Origin: Robertmurraya dakarensis
GTDB lineage: Bacteria > Bacillota > Bacilli > Bacillales > Cytobacillaceae
DNA length: 64,000 bases
Assembly: GCF_900156875.1 (NCBI RefSeq)
Contig: NZ_LT707408.1
Span: 1,191,395 to 1,255,394 of the forward strand
Direction: 5' to 3'
Shown: positions 25,677 through 35,029 of the stretch, piece after piece
Position numbering within the stretch: position 1 is the first letter of the stretch
How the letters are laid out: each line of letters starts with the position of its first letter
Made by a program: the position numbers and the translations under genes
The notes under the pieces: generated by a model
Seen by the model: the letters and a program-made list of their open reading frames with translations, nothing else
Database searches by the model: none
What the model was told of the DNA's origin: nothing

Positions 25677-26141
25677 ATGTTTTTGACTTATGATGATTTG
25701 GCTGGCATTTTTCCGAAATCCTCAGGGATAAGGGATTATAGCCTTTCATTTCGAACTGTGTCTTTTTTGGCTGAAACTCTTCAACCAAAGGGCCTTTATA
25801 TTCCTATGTTAGACCAGGTAGAAGATCTGCAGACAGCAATTGCTAATGGAGCAGTTGCTGCCATTTGGCTGGAAGGACGAGAAATACCAACTTATACACC
25901 AAACCATTTCCCAATATTTTATACAGATAATCTTATAGAGGGAATTAAGAAGATTCTTTATCAATACAAGACGAAGATACAAAATATCGAATTGGAAAAT
26001 GGGATTATAACAAATTTTACTTTTTTTGAAAATAAAGTCCCTGAAGAGTACTATCAGAAGACGGATATTGTTGAAATTGAGGATCAATGGAAAATTATTC
26101 TCGATACTATTATAAAGAAAGGGGGGAAAGAGAATGCTTGA
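25677..26141 (+). CDS. orphan Mur-ligase N-terminal-like protein between murE and mraY
   Basis: This 154-residue protein lies where many bacteria have murF, but it has no ATP-binding or C-terminal ligase domain. Its first ~100 residues follow the pattern of the MurE/MurF UDP-sugar-binding domain: [19 protein letters not shown], then [18 protein letters not shown], then [16 protein letters not shown]. The last 50 residues are unrelated to anything I know. It starts one base after the murE stop and overlaps mraY by 8 bp, so it is translated within the wall operon. It could be a decayed murF, a partner of MurE or MraY, or a sugar-nucleotide sensor. The domain likeness is by eye. Confidence 0.65.
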   Translation: MFLTYDDLAGIFPKSSGIRDYSLSFRTVSFLAETLQPKGLYIPMLDQVEDLQTAIANGAVAAIWLEGREIPTYTPNHFPIFYTDNLIEGIKKILYQYKTKIQNIELENGIITNFTFFENKVPEEYYQKTDIVEIEDQWKIILDTIIKKGGKENA

Positions 26142-27108
26142 GCAAGTGATTCTTTTTACGATTCTCTTAGGGTTTATTATTTCGGTTATTTTTTCCCCTA
26201 TTTTCATCCCTTTCTTAAGAAGGTTGAAATTTGGACAAAGTATTCGAGAAGAAGGACCAAAATCTCATCAAAAGAAATCTGGTACGCCGACAATGGGAGG
26301 AATTATCATTCTCCTCTCTATAGTAGTGACCACGTTTACTATGACAGGCAAGTATGCTGAACCGACGATGGAAAGCTATTTATTAATTTTTGTCACACTG
26401 GGGTTCGGATTGCTTGGATTCTTAGATGATTTTATTAAAGTGGTCATGAAGCGGAATTTAGGATTAACTTCAAAACAAAAGCTATTAGGGCAGATTATTA
26501 TTTCAATTGTTTTCTATTTTTTCCTAAAACAAAGTGAGTTTTCAACAGAAATTTCTATTCCGTTAACAGGTATTTCATTCGATTTAGGCTGGACTTATGT
26601 TCTTTTCATTATCTTTTGGCTAGTTGGCTTTTCGAACGCAGTTAACTTAACGGATGGACTGGATGGTCTAGTATCAGGTACAGCAGCAATCGCATTTGGA
26701 GCATTTGCTGTGTTGGCATGGAATCAATCATTACTAGAAGTATCCGTATTTTCCGTCTCTGTTGTTGGGGCTGTGTTAGGCTTCCTTGTCTTTAATGCCC
26801 ACCCAGCGAAAGTGTTTATGGGTGATACGGGTTCCTTAGCACTTGGCGGTGCGATTGCTGCTGTGGCGATCATGTTAAAGCTTGAAATTCTTCTGCTTAT
26901 TATTGGCGGAGTGTTTGTTATTGAGACATTATCTGTTATTCTGCAAGTTATTTCTTTTAAAACAACAGGGAAAAGAATTTTTAGAATGAGTCCGCTTCAC
27001 CATCATTATGAACTTGTCGGCTGGTCGGAGTGGCGTGTTGTTGTTACGTTCTGGACAGTCGGTTTAATATTTGCTGTGCTAGGAATCTATATTGAGGTGT
27101 GGATGTAA
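26134..27108 (+). CDS. mraY: phospho-MurNAc-pentapeptide transferase MraY
   Basis: MraY moves phospho-MurNAc-pentapeptide onto undecaprenyl phosphate, making lipid I at the membrane. The 324-residue polytopic protein has about ten membrane segments. Family motifs are [13 protein letters not shown] (near residue 48), [16 protein letters not shown] (with the DD pair), [30 protein letters not shown] and [16 protein letters not shown] precedes the ATG. It overlaps the upstream orphan gene by 8 bp and abuts murD. Confidence 0.98.
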   Translation: MLEQVILFTILLGFIISVIFSPIFIPFLRRLKFGQSIREEGPKSHQKKSGTPTMGGIIILLSIVVTTFTMTGKYAEPTMESYLLIFVTLGFGLLGFLDDFIKVVMKRNLGLTSKQKLLGQIIISIVFYFFLKQSEFSTEISIPLTGISFDLGWTYVLFIIFWLVGFSNAVNLTDGLDGLVSGTAAIAFGAFAVLAWNQSLLEVSVFSVSVVGAVLGFLVFNAHPAKVFMGDTGSLALGGAIAAVAIMLKLEILLLIIGGVFVIETLSVILQVISFKTTGKRIFRMSPLHHHYELVGWSEWRVVVTFWTVGLIFAVLGIYIEVWM

Positions 27109-28461
27109 TTGAAAGAGATTAAGACGTATTACCATAAGAAAATTTTAGTGCTGGGTTTAGCAAAGAGTGGGGTGAGTGCGGCCACGCTTTTGCATAAGAT
27201 GGGGGCATTTGTAACGGTAAATGATATGAAGCCTTTATCTCAAAATCCGGAAGCACAGGGATTGCTTGAGCAGGGGATTACGGTGATTTGCGGTGATCAT
27301 CCAATTGAGCTTTTAGAAGAAGGATTCGAGCTGGTTGTTAAGAACCCTGGTATTCCTTATCATAATCCTATGATTGTAAAAGCTGAAGAAAAGGGGATTC
27401 CCGTCGTTACAGAGGTTGAATTGGCTTACCAAGTCAGTGAGGCTCCTTTTATCGGTATTACCGGTACAAATGGGAAGACGACGACTACAACACTAATTTT
27501 TGAGATGTTAAGTGCGGGAGACAAATCGCCGCTTATTGCCGGAAATATTGGAACGGTTGCTTCTGACGTTGTGCAGGAAGCAACAGGGAAAAATACGATT
27601 GTTATTGAGCTTTCTTCATTTCAGTTAATGGGGATTCATTCTTTTAGACCAAAGATCGCATTGCTAACGAATCTTTATGAAGCTCATTTAGATTACCACG
27701 GTACTATGGATGAATATAGTGCTGCTAAAGCTGCTATTACAAAAAATCAAACAGAAAATGATTTTTTCATTGTGAATGCTGACCAAGAGAAAGTAATGGA
27801 AATTGCAAAGAGTTCACGCGCGAACATCATTCCTTTCTCCACGACAAAAGTGCTTGAAGATGGTGCTTATGTAAAAGATGGTGTGATTTGGTTCCGAGGT
27901 GAAAAGGTGGTTGAAACAAAGGATATTGTCCTGCCGGGAGCCCATAATTTGGAGAATATCCTTTGTGCAATATCAGCTGCTAAGTTATCAGGTGTAGAAA
28001 ATGAGGCAATTTTTCAAGTGTTAAATACATTCAAGGGTGTCAAACACCGCCTCCAATATATCGGTGAGGTTGAAGGAAGAAAGTTCTACAATGATTCTAA
28101 GGCAACCAATATTCTAGCGACAAAACATGCGCTAGCTGCATTTAAGCAGCCAGTTGTACTGCTTGCTGGCGGGCTTGATCGAGGAAATGAATTTGACGAG
28201 CTTATCCCTTCATTCAAAGGGGTAAAGGCAATCATTACTTTTGGTCAAACAGCAGAAAAAATTGAAAGAGTTGCTCGTGATGCGGGAATAAAAACAATCG
28301 TGCGTGTCGACAATGTAGAAAAAGCCGTGCCTGCTGCTTATAAGGTTTCTACTTCGGGTGACGTTGTTCTTTTATCACCTGCATGTGCAAGCTGGGATCA
28401 ATATAAAACTTTTGAGGTAAGGGGAGACATTTTTATAGAAGCCGTGCATAAGCTTAAGTAA
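27109..28461 (+). CDS. murD: UDP-MurNAc-L-alanine:D-glutamate ligase MurD
   Basis: MurD adds D-glutamate to UDP-MurNAc-L-alanine. The 450-residue ligase has an N-terminal Rossmann-type domain ([15 protein letters not shown]), the ATP loop [13 protein letters not shown] (about residues 117-129), ELSSFQLM, and the C-terminal NDSKATN motif near residue 327. The start is TTG directly after the mraY stop, with GAGGTG about 9 nt upstream. Confidence 0.98.
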   Translation: MKEIKTYYHKKILVLGLAKSGVSAATLLHKMGAFVTVNDMKPLSQNPEAQGLLEQGITVICGDHPIELLEEGFELVVKNPGIPYHNPMIVKAEEKGIPVVTEVELAYQVSEAPFIGITGTNGKTTTTTLIFEMLSAGDKSPLIAGNIGTVASDVVQEATGKNTIVIELSSFQLMGIHSFRPKIALLTNLYEAHLDYHGTMDEYSAAKAAITKNQTENDFFIVNADQEKVMEIAKSSRANIIPFSTTKVLEDGAYVKDGVIWFRGEKVVETKDIVLPGAHNLENILCAISAAKLSGVENEAIFQVLNTFKGVKHRLQYIGEVEGRKFYNDSKATNILATKHALAAFKQPVVLLAGGLDRGNEFDELIPSFKGVKAIITFGQTAEKIERVARDAGIKTIVRVDNVEKAVPAAYKVSTSGDVVLLSPACASWDQYKTFEVRGDIFIEAVHKLK

Positions 28462-28570
28462 GGGCTTGTCCACGATATGTACTTCTCTTCCTAGATCATG
28501 TCAAGTATGTATCCAGTCAGCGATGAAACCAACTCGGGCCCTTTAAACTTTTCTTCGAGGTGTGTTTAAG

Positions 28571-29671
28571 TTGCCGACCAAACGAGCTACTCCCGATCTG
28601 ATCTTAATTATCGTTACTTTTACTTTGCTTGCCACTGGATTAATCATGGTTTATAGTGCAAGCGCCATTTGGGCAGAGTACAAATTTGATGATTCATTTT
28701 TCTTCGCAAAGAGACAGCTATTATTTGCAGGTGTCGGGATTGTAACCATGTTTGTCTTTATGAACGTTGACTATTGGACATGGAAGAAATTCGCTAAAGT
28801 CATGCTAATAGTATGTTTCGTCCTCTTAATCCTTGTTTTAATTCCGGGAATAGGGAATGTAAGAAATGGTTCAAGAAGCTGGATTGGAGTGGGAGCTTTC
28901 TCCATACAGCCTTCGGAATTCATGAAGCTTGCAATGATTGCTTTTTTAGCAAAATATCTGTCAGAAAACCAAAAGAATATTACTTCTTTTAAGAAGGGAC
29001 TTGTTCCTTCTTTGAGCTTAGTATTTCTAGCGTTCGGAATGATTATGCTTCAGCCGGACTTAGGAACAGGTACGGTAATGGTTGGCACCTGTATTGTAAT
29101 GATTTTTATTTCTGGTGCCAGGATAAGTCACTTTATTGGATTGGGATTTGTCGGGCTAATAGGGTTTGTAGCTCTAATTGCTTCCGCCCCATATCGAATT
29201 AAGAGGATTACTTCCTTTTTAGATCCATGGTCAGATCCGCAAGGCAGCGGTTTCCAAATCATCCAGTCATTATATGCGATTGGACCAGGAGGGTTATTTG
29301 GATTAGGGCTTGGACAAAGCAGGCAAAAGTTCTTTTATTTACCTGAACCACAAACAGATTTTATATTTGCGATTCTTGCTGAAGAATTAGGATTTATCGG
29401 TGGATCATTCGTACTCCTATTATTTGCTCTTTTGTTATGGCGGGGAATTAGGATAGCACTAGGAGCTCCTGACTTATTTGGCAGCTTTTTAGCAGTTGGG
29501 ATAATCGCAATGATTGCCATTCAAGTTATGATTAATATTGGCGTTGTTACAGGATTAATGCCTGTCACAGGGATTACGCTGCCATTCCTAAGCTATGGGG
29601 GATCGTCTTTAACGCTAATGCTCATGGCAATAGGTGTTTTGCTAAATGTCAGCCGCCATTCAAGATATTAA
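28571..29671 (+). CDS. spoVE: SEDS-family peptidoglycan glycosyltransferase SpoVE
   Basis: SpoVE polymerises lipid II for the spore cortex together with SpoVD. The 366-residue protein has ten predicted membrane segments. SEDS signatures are LIMVYSASAIWAEYKFDD, QPSEFMKLAMIAFLAKYLS, QPDLGTGTVM and a loop including RITSFLDPWSDPQGSGFQ, with LPEPQTDFIFAILAEELG further on. The TTG at 28571 has GAGGTG 8 nt upstream and gives 366 residues, the B. subtilis SpoVE length as I recall it. The alternative GTG at 28562 overlaps the binding site. It is called SpoVE rather than FtsW by its place between murD and murG. Confidence 0.93.
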   Translation: MPTKRATPDLILIIVTFTLLATGLIMVYSASAIWAEYKFDDSFFFAKRQLLFAGVGIVTMFVFMNVDYWTWKKFAKVMLIVCFVLLILVLIPGIGNVRNGSRSWIGVGAFSIQPSEFMKLAMIAFLAKYLSENQKNITSFKKGLVPSLSLVFLAFGMIMLQPDLGTGTVMVGTCIVMIFISGARISHFIGLGFVGLIGFVALIASAPYRIKRITSFLDPWSDPQGSGFQIIQSLYAIGPGGLFGLGLGQSRQKFFYLPEPQTDFIFAILAEELGFIGGSFVLLLFALLLWRGIRIALGAPDLFGSFLAVGIIAMIAIQVMINIGVVTGLMPVTGITLPFLSYGGSSLTLMLMAIGVLLNVSRHSRY

Positions 29672-29681
29672 CGTAAGTTAG

Positions 29682-29706
29682 AGCCCTGTTAATCAGGGTT
29701 TCTTTA
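29682..29706 (+). terminator. weak terminator after spoVE
   Basis: A stem of 5 bp plus a wobble and an A-T pair (CCCTG 29684-29688, CAGGG 29694-29698) is followed by TTTCTTT. The 246-bp gap to murG shows no other structure that I could name. Confidence 0.55.
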
Positions 29707-29917
29707 TGTTTTGGAACGAATTATATACTTCGCAAAATAATCTTTTTTTTTGTACAATGAAATAGCACATCTTTTTGTTCTGCAACTTTGATTGCAGCCA
29801 TATTAAAATTAAATGACAAAATCATTTGTTTGTCTGTAGTTTGACGATCATATAGTAAAATGGGGAAGGTTAAACCTTCTAATTAATCCATATTACTCTC
29901 TTTGAAGAGGTGAAAAA

Positions 29918-31015
29918 ATGCGCATTGTAGTCAGTGGCGGAGGTACTGGAGGCCATATTTATCCAGCTTTAGCTTTAATACGGGAGATTAAAAAGCAAGA
30001 AGGCTCGCATCAGTTTTTGTATATAGGTACTGAACAAGGGTTAGAGAGCCGGATTGTAAAAAAGGAACAAATACCATTTAAATCGATACATATAACCGGA
30101 TTCAAAAGGAAAATCTCGTTTGATAATGTGAAAACGATTTTGCGATTTTTAAAGGGTGTTCGTGATAGTAAAAAAATGTTGAAGGAATTTAAAGCAGATG
30201 TCGTAATAGGTACAGGGGGATATGTTTGCGGGCCGGTTGTGTATGCAGCAGCCAAGATGGGAATACCGACTATTATCCATGAACAAAATAGTGTCCCTGG
30301 CTTAACTAATAAATTTTTAAGCCGTTATGTCAATAAAATAGCTATTTGTTTTGATGATGCAAAGGAGTACTTTCCTAAGGAAAAGGTGATTTTAACAGGA
30401 AATCCACGTGCGTCTGAAGTATTGGGTCAAGATGGAATCCGCGGACGTCTTTCAGTTGGATTAAAAGCCGATCTACCGGCTGTTTTAATTTTTGGAGGCA
30501 GCAGAGGAGCTAGACCCATAAATGAGGCCGTAGTAAAATCACTCTCAGAGCTTGGTGCGAAACCATACCAGGTTTTATATGTGACTGGAGATGCCCATTT
30601 TAGTGAAGTTCAAAAAGAGATTGAACTGGTTGGCAATCCAGATAATGTTGTGATAAAACCTTATATAGATAATATGCCTGAAGTATTGGCTGGTATTGAT
30701 TTGACGGTTTCACGGGCGGGTGCTACTACACTCGCTGAATTAACATCACTTGGAATACCAAGCATCTTAATACCAAGCCCTTACGTTACTAATAATCATC
30801 AAGAAAAAAATGCAAGAGCTTTAAGTGAACGTGATGCAGCATATCTGTTGCTGGAAAAAGACTTAACAGGTCATAAACTAGTAGAACAAATAGACTCAGT
30901 ACTAATGGATGAAAACCGGTTAAAGTCAATGAAAAAGAGTGCCAAGGAATTGGGAATACCAGATGCTGCAATGAGAGTGTATAAATTAATGGAGGAGATT
31001 ACTGTACAGAAATGA
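29918..31015 (+). CDS. murG: MurG, lipid II-forming N-acetylglucosaminyltransferase
   Basis: MurG adds GlcNAc to lipid I on the inner membrane face, making lipid II. The 365-residue GT-B enzyme starts [20 protein letters not shown] with the first glycine loop. It has the [21 protein letters not shown] block, the donor-site [13 protein letters not shown] and the [24 protein letters not shown] signature near residue 268 (split as [10 protein letters not shown] and [14 protein letters not shown]). GAGGTG precedes the ATG. murB follows after 63 bp. Confidence 0.98.
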   Translation: MRIVVSGGGTGGHIYPALALIREIKKQEGSHQFLYIGTEQGLESRIVKKEQIPFKSIHITGFKRKISFDNVKTILRFLKGVRDSKKMLKEFKADVVIGTGGYVCGPVVYAAAKMGIPTIIHEQNSVPGLTNKFLSRYVNKIAICFDDAKEYFPKEKVILTGNPRASEVLGQDGIRGRLSVGLKADLPAVLIFGGSRGARPINEAVVKSLSELGAKPYQVLYVTGDAHFSEVQKEIELVGNPDNVVIKPYIDNMPEVLAGIDLTVSRAGATTLAELTSLGIPSILIPSPYVTNNHQEKNARALSERDAAYLLLEKDLTGHKLVEQIDSVLMDENRLKSMKKSAKELGIPDAAMRVYKLMEEITVQK

Positions 31016-31078
31016 ATGTAGCCTTCATTTCCTCCTTGCATATGATGAAATAACCCATTTTTTGAAAGGGAGGGTAAT

Positions 31079-31987
31079 ATGAACGAGCTAATTTCAGAAC
31101 TAAAACAACTGAATGTTGGCGTCATTAAGGAAAATGAACCATTATCAAAACATACAACGATTAAAATTGGTGGTCCAGCTGATTATCTAATTGAACCTTC
31201 TTCCATAGAAAATATTCAAAAAACCATGGAGCTGATCCGAAAGTTTGGCGTAAAATGGAGAGCGATTGGCAGAGGCTCGAACTTACTTGTTTCCGACCAG
31301 GGAATCGAAGGGATTGTTATAAAGCTTGGAGCTGGATTAGACCAATTAGAGATCAATGGAACAGAGGTGGAAGCCGGCGGGGGCTACTCCTTGGTCAGGC
31401 TGGCAACTACGTTAAGTAGAAAGGGCCTGTCAGGATTGGAATTTGCAAGTGGTATTCCCGGTTCAGTTGGGGGAGCAGTCTATATGAATGCAGGCGCCCA
31501 TGGTTCCGATATTTCTAAAATTCTTACGAAAGCTCTTATTTTATTTGAAGATGGAAATTTAGAGTGGCTATCAAATAAAGAATTGGAATTTTCCTATAGA
31601 ACCTCTTGTTTACAAAAAAAGCGGCCTGGAATCGTGCTATCTGCTGTTTTTCAGTTAACAGAGGGGAATAAGGAAGAAATAACAGCTGTGATGCAAAAAA
31701 ATAAGGATTACCGGAAAGAAACACAGCCTTGGAACTTTCCGTGTGCAGGCAGTATTTTTCGTAACCCGCTGCCACATTATGCGGGTAAGCTGATTGAAGA
31801 TGCCGGGCTAAAAGGCCATTCTATCGGCGGGGCGAAAATTTCCGAAATGCATGGGAATTTTATAGTTAATAACGGAGATGCAAAAGCAGAAGACGTTCTT
31901 GATCTTATACAGTATGTGAAAGATAAAATTTATGAATTGTATCAGGTTAAGATGGAAACTGAAGTAGAGATTATCGGAAAAAAGTAA
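31079..31987 (+). CDS. murB: UDP-N-acetylenolpyruvoylglucosamine reductase MurB
   Basis: MurB is the FAD- and NADPH-dependent enzyme that makes UDP-MurNAc. The 302-residue protein has the FAD-binding blocks [17 protein letters not shown] and [15 protein letters not shown] and the [21 protein letters not shown] segment. The catalytic serine region CAGSIFRNP sits near residue 222 and the C-terminal glutamate region reads MHGNFIVN. The short form without the extra loop (type II, as in Bacillus) fits the length. AAAGGGAGGG precedes the ATG. Confidence 0.97.
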   Translation: MNELISELKQLNVGVIKENEPLSKHTTIKIGGPADYLIEPSSIENIQKTMELIRKFGVKWRAIGRGSNLLVSDQGIEGIVIKLGAGLDQLEINGTEVEAGGGYSLVRLATTLSRKGLSGLEFASGIPGSVGGAVYMNAGAHGSDISKILTKALILFEDGNLEWLSNKELEFSYRTSCLQKKRPGIVLSAVFQLTEGNKEEITAVMQKNKDYRKETQPWNFPCAGSIFRNPLPHYAGKLIEDAGLKGHSIGGAKISEMHGNFIVNNGDAKAEDVLDLIQYVKDKIYELYQVKMETEVEIIGKK

Positions 31988-32016
31988 CAAATATCTTCTT
32001 ACTTCTACCATATTTA

Positions 32017-32105
32017 TGGTATAATATTTTTCTAGATATGACCTATGTTAATGGGTGGAAAGCAGGGATAACGGCATGAGAGATCGTGCCGTTGTTTTCT
32101 CTTTT
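32017..32105 (+). ncRNA. short leader or attenuator before divIB
   Basis: An extended -10 element TGGTATAAT (TG 32017, TATAAT 32020-32025), with only a poor -35, is followed about 45 bp later by a stem AACGGCA/TGCCGTT (32070-32076, 32087-32093). A T-rich tract then runs to 32105. Together they would make a roughly 70-nt RNA that terminates before divIB, either a small RNA or an attenuated leader of divIB-ylxW-ylxX-sbp. I recognise no known motif. Confidence 0.4.
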
Positions 32106-32177
32106 TAGATAGAAGAATTACGCTGTTTAGAATTGGACAAGCTCATAAGATAAATGCGCTGAAGAGGGGTGAAAGGA

Positions 32178-32957
32178 TTGGATAACGAAAAGGTCGTCTC
32201 CTTGGAAGATCGTATTCCTAAGCTTAAACAACAAAGACGGAAAAAAGCTAATAAGAGGCTTATTTTTCTCTTACTACTCTTTTTTGTGCTGATTGCTTGT
32301 GTTGTTTATTTCCAATCACCACTTAGTCATGTTAACAAAATAGAGGTAGAAGGGAATCGGGTGTACACTGATGAAGAAATTATTTCAAAAAGCAGTGTAT
32401 CAAAAAATTCAAGTATTTGGAATGTTGATGAAAAAGGGATAAAATCTAAAATATCAGAACTAACTGAAATTAAATCGGTTGATGTTAGGACTAAGATGCC
32501 AAATGCTGTTGTCATTAGTGTGGAGGAATGGAGAAGAATTGCCTATTTGTTAAATGAAGGCGATTTTTTGCCTATTTTAGAAAATGGAGATATTCTTGAA
32601 AAAGAGACTGGTAAGACACCTGTGAGTGCTCCTATACTCTTCAGTTTTCCTGAAGGAGATGTAACTGAGGAGATGATCAGGGGATTAGAGACAATACCTG
32701 AAGAAGTTCTCAACTCAATTTCAGAAATTCATTATTCACCAAAGGAAACAGATAAAACTCATATTACCCTATTTATGAATGATGGCTTTGAAGTAAGTGC
32801 CTCTATTAGGACCTTTGCTGAAAATATGATCCATTACCCTTCTATTGTCAGCCAATTGGATCCAGCAATAAAAGGGATAATTGATCTTGAAGTTCCCTAT
32901 TTCAGTCCGTATGAATTGAAAGGTGCTGAGGAAGAGAGTGAAAAAGAAGAAGGGTAG
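32178..32957 (+). CDS. divIB: cell division protein DivIB (FtsQ family)
   Basis: DivIB is a bitopic divisome protein that binds FtsL-DivIC outside the cell. The 259-residue protein has a basic cytoplasmic N-terminus, one membrane segment (about residues 26-47) and a POTRA domain (about 50-120, HVNKIEVEGNRVYTDEEII). A beta domain with LFMNDGFEVSASIRTFAENM follows, and the tail is acidic. The TTG at 32178 has GAGGGG at 7-8 nt; the in-frame GTG at 32169 overlaps that site. The end overlaps ylxW. Confidence 0.94.
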   Translation: MDNEKVVSLEDRIPKLKQQRRKKANKRLIFLLLLFFVLIACVVYFQSPLSHVNKIEVEGNRVYTDEEIISKSSVSKNSSIWNVDEKGIKSKISELTEIKSVDVRTKMPNAVVISVEEWRRIAYLLNEGDFLPILENGDILEKETGKTPVSAPILFSFPEGDVTEEMIRGLETIPEEVLNSISEIHYSPKETDKTHITLFMNDGFEVSASIRTFAENMIHYPSIVSQLDPAIKGIIDLEVPYFSPYELKGAEEESEKEEG

Positions 32958-33633
32958 TTACGTCATTCTCTCGTTAGTTTGTTTAGTATTAGGCTTTTTA
33001 GTTGCATTTTCATACCATTTAACGCAGAAAACTGATAATCGCGAGATTTCTAATCGACAATGGGAACGGGATATGGACTTGAGGAATGAATTGATTGCAC
33101 AAGAAGAAAGAAATCGAGAGCTGCAAAAAGAACTAAATAATAAGCAGGAGAAGGTAGTTGAGATTGAAGAACAACTTTCGCAGGAAGAACAAGTCTTTTT
33201 TAATCTTGCTGAAGATGCGGAAAGATATCGAATATTTCTCGGGAAAGTAAAAGTAAAAGGTCCAGGAGTTACCGTAACACTTAGAGATGGCCAGTATAAC
33301 CCAAATGAAACCAATATTAATAATTATATTGTTCATGAACATCATGTATTTAGTGTTATTAATGAGCTTTATATTTCAGGTGCTGCTGCGATTGCTGTTA
33401 ACGGACAAAGGTTATCGCATAATTCTTATATTGTGTGTAATGGTCCTGTCATCGAGGTTGATGGCTATCCTCATCCAGCACCATTTGAAATTACAGCAAT
33501 CGGTGATCCGGAAGTGCTATCTTCCGCGTTGGATTTAATCGGCGGGGTTAAAGATAGATTAGTAAATGAGAACATCGATTTTAAATTGGAAAAGAAGCAG
33601 GAAATTGTTTTAGATCCACTCCTAGGTACTTGA
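32938..33633 (+). CDS. ylxW: DUF881 protein YlxW
   Basis: YlxW is a 231-residue bitopic membrane protein of the DUF881 family. It has a basic N-terminus, one membrane segment (about residues 6-24), a long Glu-rich coiled coil (about 35-85) and a conserved external domain (KVKGPGVTVTLRDG and AAAIAVNGQRLSHNSYI). Its molecular role is unknown, but it always sits with division genes. The GTG start at 32938 lies inside divIB in another frame, preceded by GAGGAAG. The overlap suggests coupled translation. Confidence 0.9.
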   Translation: MKKKKGSYVILSLVCLVLGFLVAFSYHLTQKTDNREISNRQWERDMDLRNELIAQEERNRELQKELNNKQEKVVEIEEQLSQEEQVFFNLAEDAERYRIFLGKVKVKGPGVTVTLRDGQYNPNETNINNYIVHEHHVFSVINELYISGAAAIAVNGQRLSHNSYIVCNGPVIEVDGYPHPAPFEITAIGDPEVLSSALDLIGGVKDRLVNENIDFKLEKKQEIVLDPLLGT

Positions 33634-33769
33634 ATCTCTGTATAGAGATATTAGGTATTGGACAAGAAATGGGTGAAAGTGATTTAAAAATCTTTCTTTC
33701 CACATTTCATTTCTGCTATCCGCGCATATCTCTCCATGTCCACAAAAAAGTAGAAGGTTAGGTGATTCC

Positions 33770-34483
33770 GTGGGCAAAAAAAGCATCAGCTTAACGTTTA
33801 TTACTTTAATCGTGGGTTTCATGCTGGCGATTCAATTCCAAAGTGTTCAGGAACCTGTTGTGCGTGACACCCGTGATACGTGGCAGCTGCGTGAAGATTT
33901 GCAAAAGGAAAAGGATCTTCAAGCGAGACTGATTAGAGAAATACGTTCTAATGAAGAAAAACTCGCCCAATACGAAACTGAGAGAAAGCAAAGCAAAGAA
34001 GAAGCTTTAAGAAACACATTAAATGAACTAAAGGAAGAAGTCGGTTTAACAGATGTAACGGGACCCGGAGTGAAATTGTACATAGATAAAGTCAATGAAG
34101 GATTATATCTGGAAAATGTTGAGGCATCTATATCACCCGATTCATTAAAGAGATTACTGAATGAAATCAATATGTATGGGGCAAAACATGTTTCGGTAGG
34201 CGGGCAGAGAGTAATCAATACGACAGTGATACGGGAGATTGCAGGTGAAACAAAAATCAATGGACGATCTCTTAAATCGTTTCCAATCGAAATACTAATC
34301 GTAACGGAAGACTTCCAAACAGCAAAGAAATTAGCTAACCGCATGGAGGTCTCCGAAGTTGCGGAGGAGTTTTTTATTGATAACTTGACTGTAAATGTTC
34401 TTAAGCCTGAGATGAAGATTACTGTTCCTGCCTATGAAGATGTAATTCGTGTAAGAAATATTGAAGCCGTGAAATCAGAATAA
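33770..34483 (+). CDS. ylxX: DUF881 protein YlxX
   Basis: This is a 237-residue paralogue of the gene upstream. It has one N-terminal membrane segment (about residues 5-22), a coiled coil (about 40-85) and a DUF881 domain with VTGPGVKLYIDK, AKHVSVGGQRVINTTVIRE and a C-terminal VPAYEDVIRVRNIE. The function is unknown. The start is GTG. The tandem ylxW-ylxX pair before sbp and ftsA matches B. subtilis. About 136 bp separate the two, with no feature I can name. Confidence 0.9.
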   Translation: MGKKSISLTFITLIVGFMLAIQFQSVQEPVVRDTRDTWQLREDLQKEKDLQARLIREIRSNEEKLAQYETERKQSKEEALRNTLNELKEEVGLTDVTGPGVKLYIDKVNEGLYLENVEASISPDSLKRLLNEINMYGAKHVSVGGQRVINTTVIREIAGETKINGRSLKSFPIEILIVTEDFQTAKKLANRMEVSEVAEEFFIDNLTVNVLKPEMKITVPAYEDVIRVRNIEAVKSE

Positions 34484-34543
34484 GTAACGATGTTTACTGG
34501 AATCATTATTTCGGCGTAACTTTGAAAAAAGGAGAAAGTGAAC

Positions 34544-34888
34544 ATGTGGCTTCCTGTGTTAGGCTTGATAATAGGGGTACTCTTAGGCTTTCTAACAGAT
34601 TTTAGTATTCCAGTGGAATATTCAGATTATCTTTCCATAGCTATACTTGCTGCATTGGATACATTATTTGGCGGAATTCGTGCACACCTGCAAAATATCT
34701 ATGATGAAAAAGTATTTGTTTCGGGTTTCTTCTTTAATATTTTGTTAGCTGCAAGTTTAGCTTTTCTCGGTGTTCATCTTGGTGTAGACTTGTATTTAGC
34801 AGCAGTTTTTGCATTTGGAGTAAGGCTATTTCAAAACATTGCGGTTATTCGTAGAATATTAATTACAAAATGGTCTGCAAAAGAATAA
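34544..34888 (+). CDS. sbp: small basic membrane protein Sbp (DUF1290)
   Basis: The 114-residue protein has three or four hydrophobic segments with the conserved core SIAILAALDTLFGGIRAHLQ and FVSGFFFNILLAA, the DUF1290 signature. It has no known activity. The ATG at 34544 has AAAGGAG about 9 nt upstream; a GTG at 34538 is too close. It stands directly before ftsA, as in other Bacilli. Confidence 0.9.
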   Translation: MWLPVLGLIIGVLLGFLTDFSIPVEYSDYLSIAILAALDTLFGGIRAHLQNIYDEKVFVSGFFFNILLAASLAFLGVHLGVDLYLAAVFAFGVRLFQNIAVIRRILITKWSAKE

Positions 34889-35029
34889 AAAATAGAAAAA
34901 AATTGATTTTTTAAAAGGGAAAATACCAGTTTTGCCGAATAATTTTATAGATAACCCTAATGATAATTATTTTTCTAGCAAGGATTGTTGTTCAATAATT
35001 GAATTGCATAAGAGGAGGTGCCAGAGAGA

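Noticed and set aside
28562-28570. GTG at 28562 as the spoVE start
   Set aside because: It overlaps the only ribosome-binding site; the TTG at 28571 has 8-nt spacing and gives the usual length.
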